Source: Actinoplanes oblitus (GTDB lineage: Bacteria; Actinomycetota; Actinomycetes; Mycobacteriales; Micromonosporaceae). From it: a DNA stretch of 64,000 bases. The notes under the pieces are model-generated. The model was not told where the DNA came from and made no database searches. It was given only the letters and a program-made list of their open reading frames with translations. Below are positions 54,215 through 62,218 of the stretch, one piece after another. The first letter of the stretch is position 1. Each line of letters begins with the position of its first letter. The position numbers were made by a program, and so were the translations under genes. The stretch is from contig NZ_CP126980.1 in the NCBI RefSeq assembly GCF_030252345.1, positions 3,301,501 through 3,365,500 of the forward strand, written 5' to 3'.

Positions 54215-54350
54215 GCCGGTCGGTCAGCTGGTGCGGCGGCCGAGGCTGTGGTGCACGAAGCCGGTGGTCAGATGGTGCCGGTCGGGGCTGTGGCGCGCGA
54301 AGCCGGTGGTCAGATGGTGCGGAGGTCGAGGCTGTTGCGGACGAAGGAGG
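54215..54350. repeat. Tandem copies of the 3' end of the neighbouring gene
   Basis: Three units of about 42-45 bases share GGTGGTCAGATGGTGC and a GAGGCTGTNGNGNACGAAG part. The last unit is the real end of the gene at 54310 (stop TCA on the plus strand); the other two lie beyond the stop as non-coding duplicates. Confidence 0.8.
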
Positions 54351-55665
54351 ACTGGTCGCCGGTGGACCACCAGAGGACACCGGCTCGGTAGGCGATGTTT
54401 CCGGCGTCCGGGCTGACCAGGACGGTCTGGCGGGTCCTCAGGTCGTGGATCAGCAGTTCCTGGTTGCCGCTGAGGTCGGACTGGGGGCCGACGCGGGCCA
54501 GCACCTCGAAGCGGTCCAGCACGGCTACGTCGGTGATCGCGGTGGCCACCGTGCCCTCGGCGACCTTGCGGCGGGCCGAGCCGTCCGGGTGGGACAGTTC
54601 CATCCGGGCGTAACCGTCGGCGTTCAGCGAGACCAGCTGGCACCAGGCCGGGCTGCACGCGGTCACCGTCCGGTCGGCGGACGGGACGGCGATCCGCCGG
54701 CCGGTCGTCAGGTTGCGCAACGTGGTGGCGCCACGCGCGGAGGTCTGACCGTCGACCGCCCACGGCCACGCCGACAGCGCCCAGGTGCCCGCCGAGCGGG
54801 TGACCGTGACCCTGCCGCCGGTCAGTGCCACCGAGCGGAACTCGGTCTGGTCCGCCGCGCCGCCGGCCACCCAGTGGACGGCGCCGTTCGCGATCACCAG
54901 GTCGTATTGCGAGTCGTAGAACTGCATCGCGCCGACGTCGGCGGTCAGCATCCGGGCCGGTTGCCGGAGCCCGCCGGTCCACAACTGCTGCTTGCCGCGG
55001 ACGCTTTCCACCCAGACCAGGCCGTCGCCGGAGCCGGCCGCGGCCGGGGCGGGGGCCGTGACCGCCGAGGCGGAGGCGGCGGAGTCAGGGACGGCGGGGG
55101 CCGGGCCGGAGGTGGCGGGGGTAGGGGCGGCGGAGGCGGAGGTCCCGGGGAGCGGGGCGGAGGTCGCGGGGAGCGGGGCGGCGGGGGAGGCGGCCGTGGA
55201 GGCGGAGGTCGCGGAGAGCGGTGCGGGGGAGGAGGCCGCGGAGGCGGAGGTTGCGGAGAGCGGGGCGGCGGGGGCGGTCGCCGAGGCGGCCGGACCGGCG
55301 GCGGTGGGGGCGGTGCTGTAGCTGGTCAGGGCGGCGAACGGGGCACGGTCGGTGGACGGGACGCGACGCAGCTCACGCAGGGTGCCGTCGGCCTGCCTCA
55401 GGATCAGGCGCAGGGTGTGGCCGTCCGGGCTCTGCGCGGTGCCCGCCGACGTCTTCGCGTCCAGGAACAGGGCGGGGGAGTACTCGTTGCCGTCCGGAAG
55501 CTTCGACGGGACGCTGCCGCGCTGGGCCCGCGGCCAGGCGGCGCTCAGGGCGAGCGGCTGCGGTTCGCCGGACCGCGCGGGCGCGCCGAACAGCAGGGCG
55601 CCGCCGGCGGCGAGCGCCACCCCGAGACCAGCCAGCGTACGAATGAGGTGTCCACGCTCCGGCAC
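54310..55665 (-). CDS. Secreted or anchored propeller-like protein with Ala/Ser/Pro linker
   Basis: 451 residues, no named family. A hydrophobic N-terminal segment (LIRTLAGLGVALAAGGALLF) is a signal or anchor. Residues about 120-215 are a low-complexity linker of SATSAS/PAA units. The C-terminal half (SGDGLVWVESVRGKQQLW, DLVIANGAVHWVAGG, ELLIHDLRTRQTVLVSPDAG) has the repeating beta pattern of a propeller. Start GTG 55665 with TAGCAT six bases upstream (leaderless). The 3' end is duplicated in tandem beyond the stop (54215-54310). Confidence 0.65.
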   Translation of the reverse strand: MPERGHLIRTLAGLGVALAAGGALLFGAPARSGEPQPLALSAAWPRAQRGSVPSKLPDGNEYSPALFLDAKTSAGTAQSPDGHTLRLILRQADGTLRELRRVPSTDRAPFAALTSYSTAPTAAGPAASATAPAAPLSATSASAASSPAPLSATSASTAASPAAPLPATSAPLPGTSASAAPTPATSGPAPAVPDSAASASAVTAPAPAAAGSGDGLVWVESVRGKQQLWTGGLRQPARMLTADVGAMQFYDSQYDLVIANGAVHWVAGGAADQTEFRSVALTGGRVTVTRSAGTWALSAWPWAVDGQTSARGATTLRNLTTGRRIAVPSADRTVTACSPAWCQLVSLNADGYARMELSHPDGSARRKVAEGTVATAITDVAVLDRFEVLARVGPQSDLSGNQELLIHDLRTRQTVLVSPDAGNIAYRAGVLWWSTGDQSSFVRNSLDLRTI

Positions 55666-55898
55666 CCCGCGATGCTAGCGTGCTCGGTGAGCGGGAGGCG
55701 TCGTACCGAAAGCCGGTTTTGATCGGGTTGTGCGGCCGGGGTGTGGGCCTACGGTGGAGGTGAGCTTCGTTGAGCGGTCCGCCGCTGAGGGGGATGCCGG
55801 TGCCGAGTCCGGCATCCGCGGCGGCGTGCACCGACGCGGGACCGGGGGTGCTGTGATGGATGCCTGGCGCAGCCGCCCGTCGTCGCCGCGAACGGGCG

Positions 55899-56618
55899 AT
55901 GGCCATGACTAGTGGCGATCATCGGGACCGGGTGGCGCAACTCGTGGCGGAGTTCGGCCCGGATCTGGGCCGGTTGTGCGATGCCTGCGTGGCCGGCCTG
56001 CCCGGGGTGGGCGGGGCCGGTATGGCGGTGATGACCACGCTGCCGGCCCAGCAGATCCGCTACACCAGCGACGCGGTCAGCGCGCGGGTCGAGGACCTTC
56101 AGGTGGTGCTCGGCGAGGGGCCCTGCAAGGAGGCGTTCGCCGCGCGCCGGCCGGTCCTGGTCGAGGACCTGGACGACCAGCTCTGGACGTCGCGCTGGCC
56201 GGTGTTCGCGCCGGCCGCGATCAGTGCCGGCGCGCGTGCCCTGTTCGCGCTGCCCTTGCGGGTCGGCGCGATCTGCCTCGGCGTGATCGACCTGTACCGG
56301 CCGGGGCCGGGGCGGCTGACCGGCGACGACCTGGCCGAGGCGCTGGCCTTCGCCGACGCCGCCACCGAGCTGCTGCTGGCCGAGCAGATGCCCGGCGGGC
56401 AGGTGCCGGGCAGCGCCGGCCTGTACGCGCACCGAGCCGTCGTGCACCAGGCCACCGGCATGATCAGCGCGCAGTTGCAGGTGCCGATCCCGGCGGCGTT
56501 CCTCCGGCTGCGCGCGCAGGCCTACGTCACCGAACGTGGCCTGGACGAGGTGGCCGCCGACGTGGTCGCCCGCCGGCTGCGGTTCACCGAGGCGGACAAT
56601 GATGACCAGCTCTACTGA
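55899..56618 (+). CDS. GAF-ANTAR regulatory protein
   Basis: 239 residues. GAF domain about 20-165 (VLGEGPCKEAFAARRPVLVE and FALPLRVGAICLGVIDLYR). C-terminal ANTAR domain (VHQATGMISAQLQVPIPAAF to VVARRLRF). ANTAR domains bind paired RNA hairpins and prevent termination; the GAF part senses a ligand. It is probably soluble and acts on stress or metabolic transcripts. I use ATG 55899; ATG 55905 is equally possible. It is followed 28 bases later by a second GAF-ANTAR protein. Confidence 0.85.
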   Translation: MAMTSGDHRDRVAQLVAEFGPDLGRLCDACVAGLPGVGGAGMAVMTTLPAQQIRYTSDAVSARVEDLQVVLGEGPCKEAFAARRPVLVEDLDDQLWTSRWPVFAPAAISAGARALFALPLRVGAICLGVIDLYRPGPGRLTGDDLAEALAFADAATELLLAEQMPGGQVPGSAGLYAHRAVVHQATGMISAQLQVPIPAAFLRLRAQAYVTERGLDEVAADVVARRLRFTEADNDDQLY

Positions 56619-56646
56619 TCACGACGACCGGAACCGGGAGGTGGCC

Positions 56647-57795
56647 GTGAGCGCGTCACCGGGACAGGGCTGGGCAGAGGCCTTCGTCGACCTGTCCGAC
56701 ACGCTGGTCGCGGAATTCGACATCGTCGAGTTCCTGCACGTCCTGGCCGGCCGCTGCGTGGAACTGCTCAACGTGCGGGTCGCCGGCATCATGGTCGGGA
56801 ACCAGCGCGGAGCGTTACGGGTGATGGCCTCCTCCTCGGAGCAGGCCCACCTGCTCGAGCTCGTCGAGGCGGCGACCGCCGAGGGCCCCTGCGTCGACTG
56901 TTACCGGACCGGGCGGGCGGTGGACGACCCGGACCTGGCGACTCCCGACCGGCGGTGGACCCGGTTCGCCGCCCAGGCCAAAGCGGCCGGGTTCGGTGCC
57001 GTGCACGCGGTTCCGGTGCGGTTGCGAGCCGAGACCATCGGGGTACTCATCCTGTTCTCCGTCCATCCCGGCCTGTTGGGTCCGGCCGACGCGCAGGCCG
57101 CACGCGCGCTGGCGAACGTCACCACGCTCGGCCTGTTGCAGCACCGCGACGTCGAGTACCGGCAAGTCCTGGCTGAACAGGTGCAGAACGCGATGAACAG
57201 CAGGGTGGTCCTCGAACAGGCGAAGGGTGTCCTCGCCGAGTATCTCGGCCTGGACATGGCCGGCGCGTTCGACGAGCTGCGCCGGCTGGCCACCCGGCTC
57301 GGTCAGCGGCTCGGTGACGTCGCCGCCGCGGTGACCGCCGGCGACTACGACGACCCGGCGACGGCCGGCGGCCGGCTGCGGATGCTGCTGATCCGCCGGT
57401 TCGAGCTGGCCACCCTGACGGCGCTGCGGGGCGGGGTGCATGCCGCCCTGATCCGGCACGGCCTGCCGGCGCCGGCGGCGGCGAAGTTCGTCCTGGCCGT
57501 GCACGAGGCGGCCGCCAACGCGGTGGTCCACGGCGGCGGAGCCGGGCAATTCCTGCTGTGGCGGCGGAACGGGGACGTCTACGCCGAGGTCAGCGATCAC
57601 GGGGCGGGCCTCCCGGGCGACTTCCGCGAGGCCGCCGAGCGGCCCGCCCGCGCCGCCGAGGACCCCCGTGGACTGTGGCTGATCAACAGCATCTGCACGG
57701 CCCTGGACATCGAGACGGGCCCCGGCGGGACCCGCCTGCTGCTGCGTTACCCGCTGGGCTCGCCGGACCTGTCCGGGCCGCCGGCCGGCCGGTAA
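56647..57795 (+). CDS. GAF-ANTAR protein fused to an RsbW-like ATPase domain
   Basis: 382 residues. GAF about 5-160 (VELLNVRVAGIMVGNQRGAL), then an ANTAR-like helical segment (RVVLEQAKGVLAEYLGLDM), then a HATPase_c_2 domain (KFVLAVHEAAANAVVHGGGA, SDHGAGLPGDF, GLWLINSICTALDIETGPGG) as in anti-sigma kinases. RNA-binding, sensing and partner-switching functions are thus in one chain. GTG 56647 has GGGAGG six bases upstream; ATG 56602 is possible and would make it overlap the previous gene. Its 3' end overlaps a convergent STAS gene by 49 bases. Confidence 0.8.
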   Translation: MSASPGQGWAEAFVDLSDTLVAEFDIVEFLHVLAGRCVELLNVRVAGIMVGNQRGALRVMASSSEQAHLLELVEAATAEGPCVDCYRTGRAVDDPDLATPDRRWTRFAAQAKAAGFGAVHAVPVRLRAETIGVLILFSVHPGLLGPADAQAARALANVTTLGLLQHRDVEYRQVLAEQVQNAMNSRVVLEQAKGVLAEYLGLDMAGAFDELRRLATRLGQRLGDVAAAVTAGDYDDPATAGGRLRMLLIRRFELATLTALRGGVHAALIRHGLPAPAAAKFVLAVHEAAANAVVHGGGAGQFLLWRRNGDVYAEVSDHGAGLPGDFREAAERPARAAEDPRGLWLINSICTALDIETGPGGTRLLLRYPLGSPDLSGPPAGR

Positions 57796-58142
57796 TCGAG
57801 CATCTCGACCAGGTCGACCAGGTCGAGCAGGTCGAGCAGGTCGAGCAGGCGGGTGAGCGGGGACGACGCCGCCGAGATCACCACCTGGCAGTCCAGGCCG
57901 GGCGCCCGGGCCCGGTCCCGCAGCTCGAGCAGCGATCGCAGCGAGGCGCAGTCGAAGAAGCCCACGGCGGCGGCGTCCACCACGAGCACCCGCGGGTGTC
58001 GCTCGGTCAGGACGGCGTCCAGGGCCTGCCGCAGCCGGGCCACGTTGGACAGGTCGAAGTCGCCGGTGAGTGCCACGGTCACCGTCTCCGGGGTGCACTC
58101 GGCCACCCGGACCTGCCCGTCACCACTCTGTTGTACGGACAC
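57747..58142 (-). CDS. STAS-domain anti-sigma factor antagonist
   Basis: 131 residues with a single STAS domain. TVTVALTGDFDLSNVARLRQ and VLVVDAAAVGFFDCASLRSL match SpoIIAA/RsbV, with Ser in DCASL as the likely regulatory phosphorylation site. Residues near 97-110 are LLDLLDLLDLVDLVEML, encoded by nine-base repeats (57800-57848). The gene overlaps the 3' end of the HATPase protein by 49 bases on the opposite strand. The two products could form a partner-switching pair. Confidence 0.85.
   Translation of the reverse strand: MSVQQSGDGQVRVAECTPETVTVALTGDFDLSNVARLRQALDAVLTERHPRVLVVDAAAVGFFDCASLRSLLELRDRARAPGLDCQVVISAASSPLTRLLDLLDLLDLVDLVEMLDYRPAGGPDRSGEPSG
57800..57848. repeat. 9-bp coding repeat in the STAS gene
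   Basis: GAGCAGGTC/GACCAGGTC recurs about five times, giving alternating Leu-Asp residues on the minus strand. Confidence 0.85.
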
Positions 58143-58314
58143 GCCCGCCTCCCTCCCGACCGGCGCGCGGCACCGAGCAGTCCGGCCGCCCCGCCGGTGT
58201 CCACGCTAGTCCCGTCGGGGCGCGTCGGGGGCCGCCGCTCGGCTCGGATCGGCCGCCATGGTGGCGACAGATCGGACCGTTGGTCGGGTGGTGTTCATGG
58301 CCCCTTTCGTCCGA

Positions 58315-59472
58315 TCAGTCGCCCTTGACGTTCACCAGCTGGCGCAGGGTGTGCCGGATCTCGACCAGGTCGGTGGCGTCCCGCATGACCACGTCGATCG
58401 GCTTGTAGGCCTGCGGGATCTCGTCGAGGAAGGCGTCGGTGTCGCGGAACTCGATGCCCTTCATCGCGGTGCGGAGCTGGTCGCGGGTGAAGGTCTTGCG
58501 AGCCTTCGACCGGGAGTACGCCCGACCGGCCCCGTGCGGCGAGGAGTTCAGCGAGGTGGCGTCGCCCTTGCCGGTCACCACGTAGGAGGCGTCGCCCATC
58601 GAGCCGGGGATCAGGCCGGCCCGGCCCTTCTCCGCGTTGATCGCGCCCTTGCGGGACAGCCAGACCCGCTTGCCGAAATGGGTCTCCTGCTCGGTGTAGT
58701 TGTGGTGGCACTGCACCCGCTCGCGCTGCTCGACCGGGCCGCCGACGAACTCGGCGAAGCACGCGATCAGCCGGTCCATCATCTCGTCCCGGTTGGCCAG
58801 GGCGAAGTTCTGCGCCCAGCGCAGCTCGGTGAGGTAGGCGTCGAACTCCTCGGTGCCCTCCTCGAGATAGGCCAGGTCCCGGTCGGGCAGGCTGATGCCG
58901 CGCCGGGTCATCAGGTCCTGGGCCACCCGGATGTGGTGGCTGGCGATCTTGTTGCCGACCCCGCGCGAGCCGGAGTGCAGGAACAACCACACCCAGCCGT
59001 GCTCGTCCCGGCACACCTCGATGAAGTGGTTGCCGCTGCCCAGCGAGCCGAGCTGGAGCTGCCAGTTCCGCGCGTAGGCGGCCGGGTCGAAACTCGCCTG
59101 GGCGCTGAGCCGCCCGACCCGTTCGCGGGCCGAGTCGGTCAGCCGGCTGTTGTAGCCGCCGGCCGAGAGCGGGATGGCGCGCTCGATGGCCAGCCGCAGC
59201 CGGCTCCGGTCCGGGTGCAGGTCCTCGACCCGGTACTGGGTGCGCACCGCCGCCATGCCACAGCCGATGTCGACGCCGACCGCGGCCGGGATCAGCGCGC
59301 CGAGCGTCGGGATGACCGAGCCGACGGTGGCGCCCTTGCCCAGGTGGGCGTCCGGCATCAGGGCGATGTGCGGGTGGATGAAGGGCAGCCGGGACGCCTT
59401 CTCGGCCTGCTGGAGGGTCTCGGGCTCGATGAGGCTGGCCCAGTTGACGAGACGTTCGTTGATCCGCTGCAC
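58315..59472 (-). CDS. rtcB: RtcB-family RNA-splicing ligase
   Basis: 385 residues. Motifs of the GTP-dependent RNA ligase are complete: MPDAHLGKGATVGSVIPT, VGVDIGCGMAA (metal Cys), LGSGNHFIEV, LHSGSRGVGNK, VQCHHNYTE and SSPHGAGRAYSR, the last with the guanylylated His. RtcB joins 2',3'-cyclic phosphate and 5'-OH ends in RNA repair. No RtcA or archease gene is near. GTG 59472 (VQRINERLVNW) is the only start codon at the usual family position; no ATG is available. Located between two STAS genes within the stress-linked block. Confidence 0.9.
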   Translation of the reverse strand: MQRINERLVNWASLIEPETLQQAEKASRLPFIHPHIALMPDAHLGKGATVGSVIPTLGALIPAAVGVDIGCGMAAVRTQYRVEDLHPDRSRLRLAIERAIPLSAGGYNSRLTDSARERVGRLSAQASFDPAAYARNWQLQLGSLGSGNHFIEVCRDEHGWVWLFLHSGSRGVGNKIASHHIRVAQDLMTRRGISLPDRDLAYLEEGTEEFDAYLTELRWAQNFALANRDEMMDRLIACFAEFVGGPVEQRERVQCHHNYTEQETHFGKRVWLSRKGAINAEKGRAGLIPGSMGDASYVVTGKGDATSLNSSPHGAGRAYSRSKARKTFTRDQLRTAMKGIEFRDTDAFLDEIPQAYKPIDVVMRDATDLVEIRHTLRQLVNVKGD

Positions 59473-59585
59473 GGTGGGATCCTGCCACGGTGCCGCGCTC
59501 GGCGGTGCGGGATTTACGGCGGGCCGCTCCGGTGCGGAGCGGCCCGTGGCGGTGCGCTCGGGGCGTACCCGAATGGGGGGTTGAT

Positions 59586-59912
59586 CTATGGGTTGGTGGC
59601 GGGCTCGCCGGTGAGGGTCTCCTCCAGATGGGTGACCTGGAGCAGCATGCGGACCATCGGGCCGAAGTCGCGCAGCCGGAAGGAGAGGCCGTGTGCCTCG
59701 GCGGCCTTGCGGGCCGCGACGAAGACGCCGAGGCCGATGGAGTCGAGGAAGGCGACCTTGTGCAGGTCCACCTCCAGGTGGGCGAAGCCGGTCGTCTCCA
59801 CGGCCTGCCGCAGGACCTGGCGGAGCACGGCGGCGCTGTCGGCGTCGATGTCTCCCTCGGGCACGACGACGACCCGATCGTCGCGCCGTTCGATCGTGCA
59901 GTCGAACTCCAT
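59586..59912 (-). CDS. STAS-domain protein
   Basis: 108 residues. VVVVPEGDIDADSAAVLRQV and LEVDLHKVAFLDSIGLGVFV match anti-anti-sigma factors, with Ser in LDSIG as the phosphorylation site. GPMVRMLLQVTHLEETL ends the domain. It may control the SigB/F-family sigma factor encoded divergently 252 bases away. ATG with a GGGAGACAGG site. A clear sigma-B-type promoter lies 41 bases upstream. Confidence 0.86.
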   Translation of the reverse strand: MEFDCTIERRDDRVVVVPEGDIDADSAAVLRQVLRQAVETTGFAHLEVDLHKVAFLDSIGLGVFVAARKAAEAHGLSFRLRDFGPMVRMLLQVTHLEETLTGEPATNP

Positions 59913-59952
59913 CTGCCTGTCTCCCTGTCGCGGTGCAGTGTGGCTGGCGCCG

Positions 59953-59978
59953 ATTCCCTAAAGTCGCACCGTTCAAAC
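59953..59978 (-). promoter_or_regulatory. Sigma-B-type promoter of the STAS gene
   Basis: On the minus strand GTTTGA, 14 bases, GGGAAT: close to GTTTNN-N(12-15)-GGGTAT used by SigB/F-family factors. A gene for such a factor is at 60165. Confidence 0.7.
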
Positions 59979-60164
59979 TAATGGGTGCTATCTGCATGAC
60001 CTCATACTTTCGGCTGGCGCTCCATAGCCTGCCCGGCTAGGGTTCGGGCAATCGGTCAAACAGGGTGCCGAGAACCATCCAGGTGCGCTCCAGGGCATCG
60101 GGTTGCGTCTCTGGCCGCGGAGAACCGGCACACGCGCGAGCCCCGCCCGCGTGAGGGGGAAGTC

Positions 60165-60926
60165 ATGCGCTCGTCCGCAGTTCCGTTCGCCGACCTCGAC
60201 GATCCCTCGTTGGAAGAGCTGGCCGCGACGTCCCGGTCGGACCCGGCCTGGCCGGTGCTGCGCGAACGGGTGATCAACGCCTGGTTGCCGATGGCCCGGC
60301 GGCTGGCCCGGCGGTACGCCAACCGTGGCGAGGACAGCGACGACCTCGTCCAGGTCGCCACGGTGGGCCTGATCAAGGCGGTGGACGGCTTCGAGCCCGA
60401 GCGTGGCGGCGACTTCGCCAGCTATGCCATCCCGACCGTGCTGGGCGAGCTGAAGCGGCACTTCCGGGATCGGATGTGGAACATCCGGGTGCCGCGCCGG
60501 CTCCAGGAACTCAACATGGCGATCAACCGGGCGCGCGGTGAGCTGGTCCAGCGGCTGGGCCGGGTGCCGACGGTCGCGGACATCGCCACCCACCTGGGGA
60601 TCGGCGAGGAGGAAGTGATCGAGGGGCTGGAGGGCGCCTACGCGTACCGGCCGGCCTCACTGTCCACGCCGATCGGCCCGGACGGCGACGCCGAGCTGGG
60701 CGACTCCATCGGCGGCGTCGACCCCGGCTTCGAGCTGACCGAGCTGCACATCACCCTGGGGCCCGCGCTGGCCCGGCTGACCGAGCGGGAGCAGCAGATC
60801 ATCGCGCTGCGCTTCCACGGGAACCTCACCCAGAGCCAGATCGGCGAAAAGATCGGGGTGTCCCAGATGCATGTGTCACGGCTGCTGACCGGCGCGCTCG
60901 GCAAGTTGCGGGAGTTCATGAATTAA
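60165..60926 (+). CDS. SigB/SigF-family RNA polymerase sigma factor
   Basis: 253 residues. Region 2 (YANRGEDSDDLVQVATVGLI and KAVDGFEPERGGDFASYAIP), region 3 (VPTVADIATHLGIGEEEVI) and region 4 (LTEREQQIIALRFHGNLTQS, IGEKIGVSQMHVSRLLTGAL) are intact. The family answers to anti-sigma kinases and STAS antagonists, several of which are close by. The start ATG has GAGGGGGAA upstream. No SigB-type promoter was found in front of it, so it is probably not autoregulated from this gap. Confidence 0.92.
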   Translation: MRSSAVPFADLDDPSLEELAATSRSDPAWPVLRERVINAWLPMARRLARRYANRGEDSDDLVQVATVGLIKAVDGFEPERGGDFASYAIPTVLGELKRHFRDRMWNIRVPRRLQELNMAINRARGELVQRLGRVPTVADIATHLGIGEEEVIEGLEGAYAYRPASLSTPIGPDGDAELGDSIGGVDPGFELTELHITLGPALARLTEREQQIIALRFHGNLTQSQIGEKIGVSQMHVSRLLTGALGKLREFMN

Positions 60927-60942
60927 CCCGGCCGGCCGGGGC

Positions 60943-62121
60943 ATGCAGCAGGGCATGCGAGCACTGACATGGCAGGGCACCGGCAAGGTGTCCGTGGAAA
61001 CGGTCCCCGACCCGACGATTCACGAGCCGACCGACGCCATCGTACGGATCACCTCCACCGCCATCTGCGGCTCGGACCTGCACCTGTACGACGTCCTCGG
61101 CATGTTCATCGACAAGGGTGACGTGCTCGGCCACGAGCCGATGGGCATCGTCGAGGAGGTCGGCGCCGAGGTCACCCACATCCGGCCGGGTGACCGGGTG
61201 GTGATCCCGTTCAACATCTCCTGCGGGCACTGCTGGATGTGCCGGCGCGGCTTCTTCGCCCAGTGCGAGACCACCCAGGTCAGGGAGCAGGGCAAGGGCG
61301 CGGCGCTGTTCGGTTACACCAAGCTCTACGGACAGGTGCCCGGCGGCCAGGCGGAGTACCTGCGGGTGCCGCAGGCGCAGTTCGGGCCGATCAAGGTGCC
61401 GGACGGCGCGCCGGACGAGCGCTACCTGTTCCTCTCCGACGTGCTGACCACGTCGTGGCAGGCGGTCAAGTGGGCGGACGTCGAGCCGGGCAACACCGTG
61501 CTGGTGACCGGGCTCGGGCCGATCGGGCAGATGTCCGCGCGGATCGCCAGGCACCTCGGGGCGTCCCGGGTGTTCGCCATCGACGACGTGCCGGAGCGGA
61601 TCGCGATGGCGGAGCGGCACGGCATCGAGGTGGTCGGCACCGCGGACGAGGTGCTGCAGCTGACCCACGGCCGCGGCGCGGACAGCGTGATCGAGGCGGT
61701 CGGCATGGAGGCGCACGGCTCGCCGGTGCAGTCGGCGATGGTGAAGGCGGCCACCGTGCTGCCCGACCCGCTGGCCCGCACGGCGATCGAGAAGGCGGGT
61801 GTGGACCGGATGGCCGCGCTGCGCACCGCGTTCGAGGGGGTACGCCGGGGCGGGACGGTCTCGATCATCGGCGTCTACGGCGGTAACGCCGACCCGATCC
61901 CGATGTTCGACCTGTTCGACAAGGGCGTGACGCTGCGGATGGGCCAGGCGCACGTGAAGCGGTGGGTGGACGACATCATGCCGCTGCTCGACGGGGACGC
62001 GGATCCGCTCGGGGTGGACGACCTGGTCACCCACCGGCTGCCCCTGGAGGAGGCGCCGCACGCCTACGAGATCTTCAAGAAGAAGAAGGACGGCTGCATC
62101 AAGGTCGTTCTCAAGCCCTGA
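60943..62121 (+). CDS. Zinc-dependent alcohol dehydrogenase (formaldehyde-dehydrogenase-like)
   Basis: 392 residues, medium-chain dehydrogenase. Catalytic zinc ligands: Cys in ICGSDLH and the GHE of VLGHEPMG. Structural zinc: SCGHCWMCRRGFFAQC. NAD-binding GLGPIGQMSARIARHLGA. The length and ALFGYTKLYGQVPGGQAEYL place it with glutathione-independent formaldehyde dehydrogenase-like proteins. Sixteen bases after the sigma gene, so it may be read through from it. ATG 60943 or 60955 (MRALTW) as start. Catalase follows after 97 bases. Confidence 0.87.
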   Translation: MQQGMRALTWQGTGKVSVETVPDPTIHEPTDAIVRITSTAICGSDLHLYDVLGMFIDKGDVLGHEPMGIVEEVGAEVTHIRPGDRVVIPFNISCGHCWMCRRGFFAQCETTQVREQGKGAALFGYTKLYGQVPGGQAEYLRVPQAQFGPIKVPDGAPDERYLFLSDVLTTSWQAVKWADVEPGNTVLVTGLGPIGQMSARIARHLGASRVFAIDDVPERIAMAERHGIEVVGTADEVLQLTHGRGADSVIEAVGMEAHGSPVQSAMVKAATVLPDPLARTAIEKAGVDRMAALRTAFEGVRRGGTVSIIGVYGGNADPIPMFDLFDKGVTLRMGQAHVKRWVDDIMPLLDGDADPLGVDDLVTHRLPLEEAPHAYEIFKKKKDGCIKVVLKP

Positions 62122-62152
62122 TCCGGCCGGCGCTTTGTTTGGGGCGATTCCA

Positions 62153-62177
62153 GTTTGCCGTCGACCGGCTCGGGTAT
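62153..62177 (+). promoter_or_regulatory. Sigma-B-type promoter of the catalase gene
   Basis: GTTTGC (62153-62158), 13 bases, GGGTAT (62172-62177): perfect in the diagnostic bases. It lies 42 bases before the catalase ATG. Confidence 0.8.
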
Positions 62178-62218
62178 GCGAGGACGGCCGCATCGCCTTT
62201 ATCGAGGAGTTTGTCCGG

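Noticed and set aside
60030..60164. Sigma-B-type promoter in front of the sigma gene
   Set aside because: GGG-containing stretches exist but no GTTT at the right distance.
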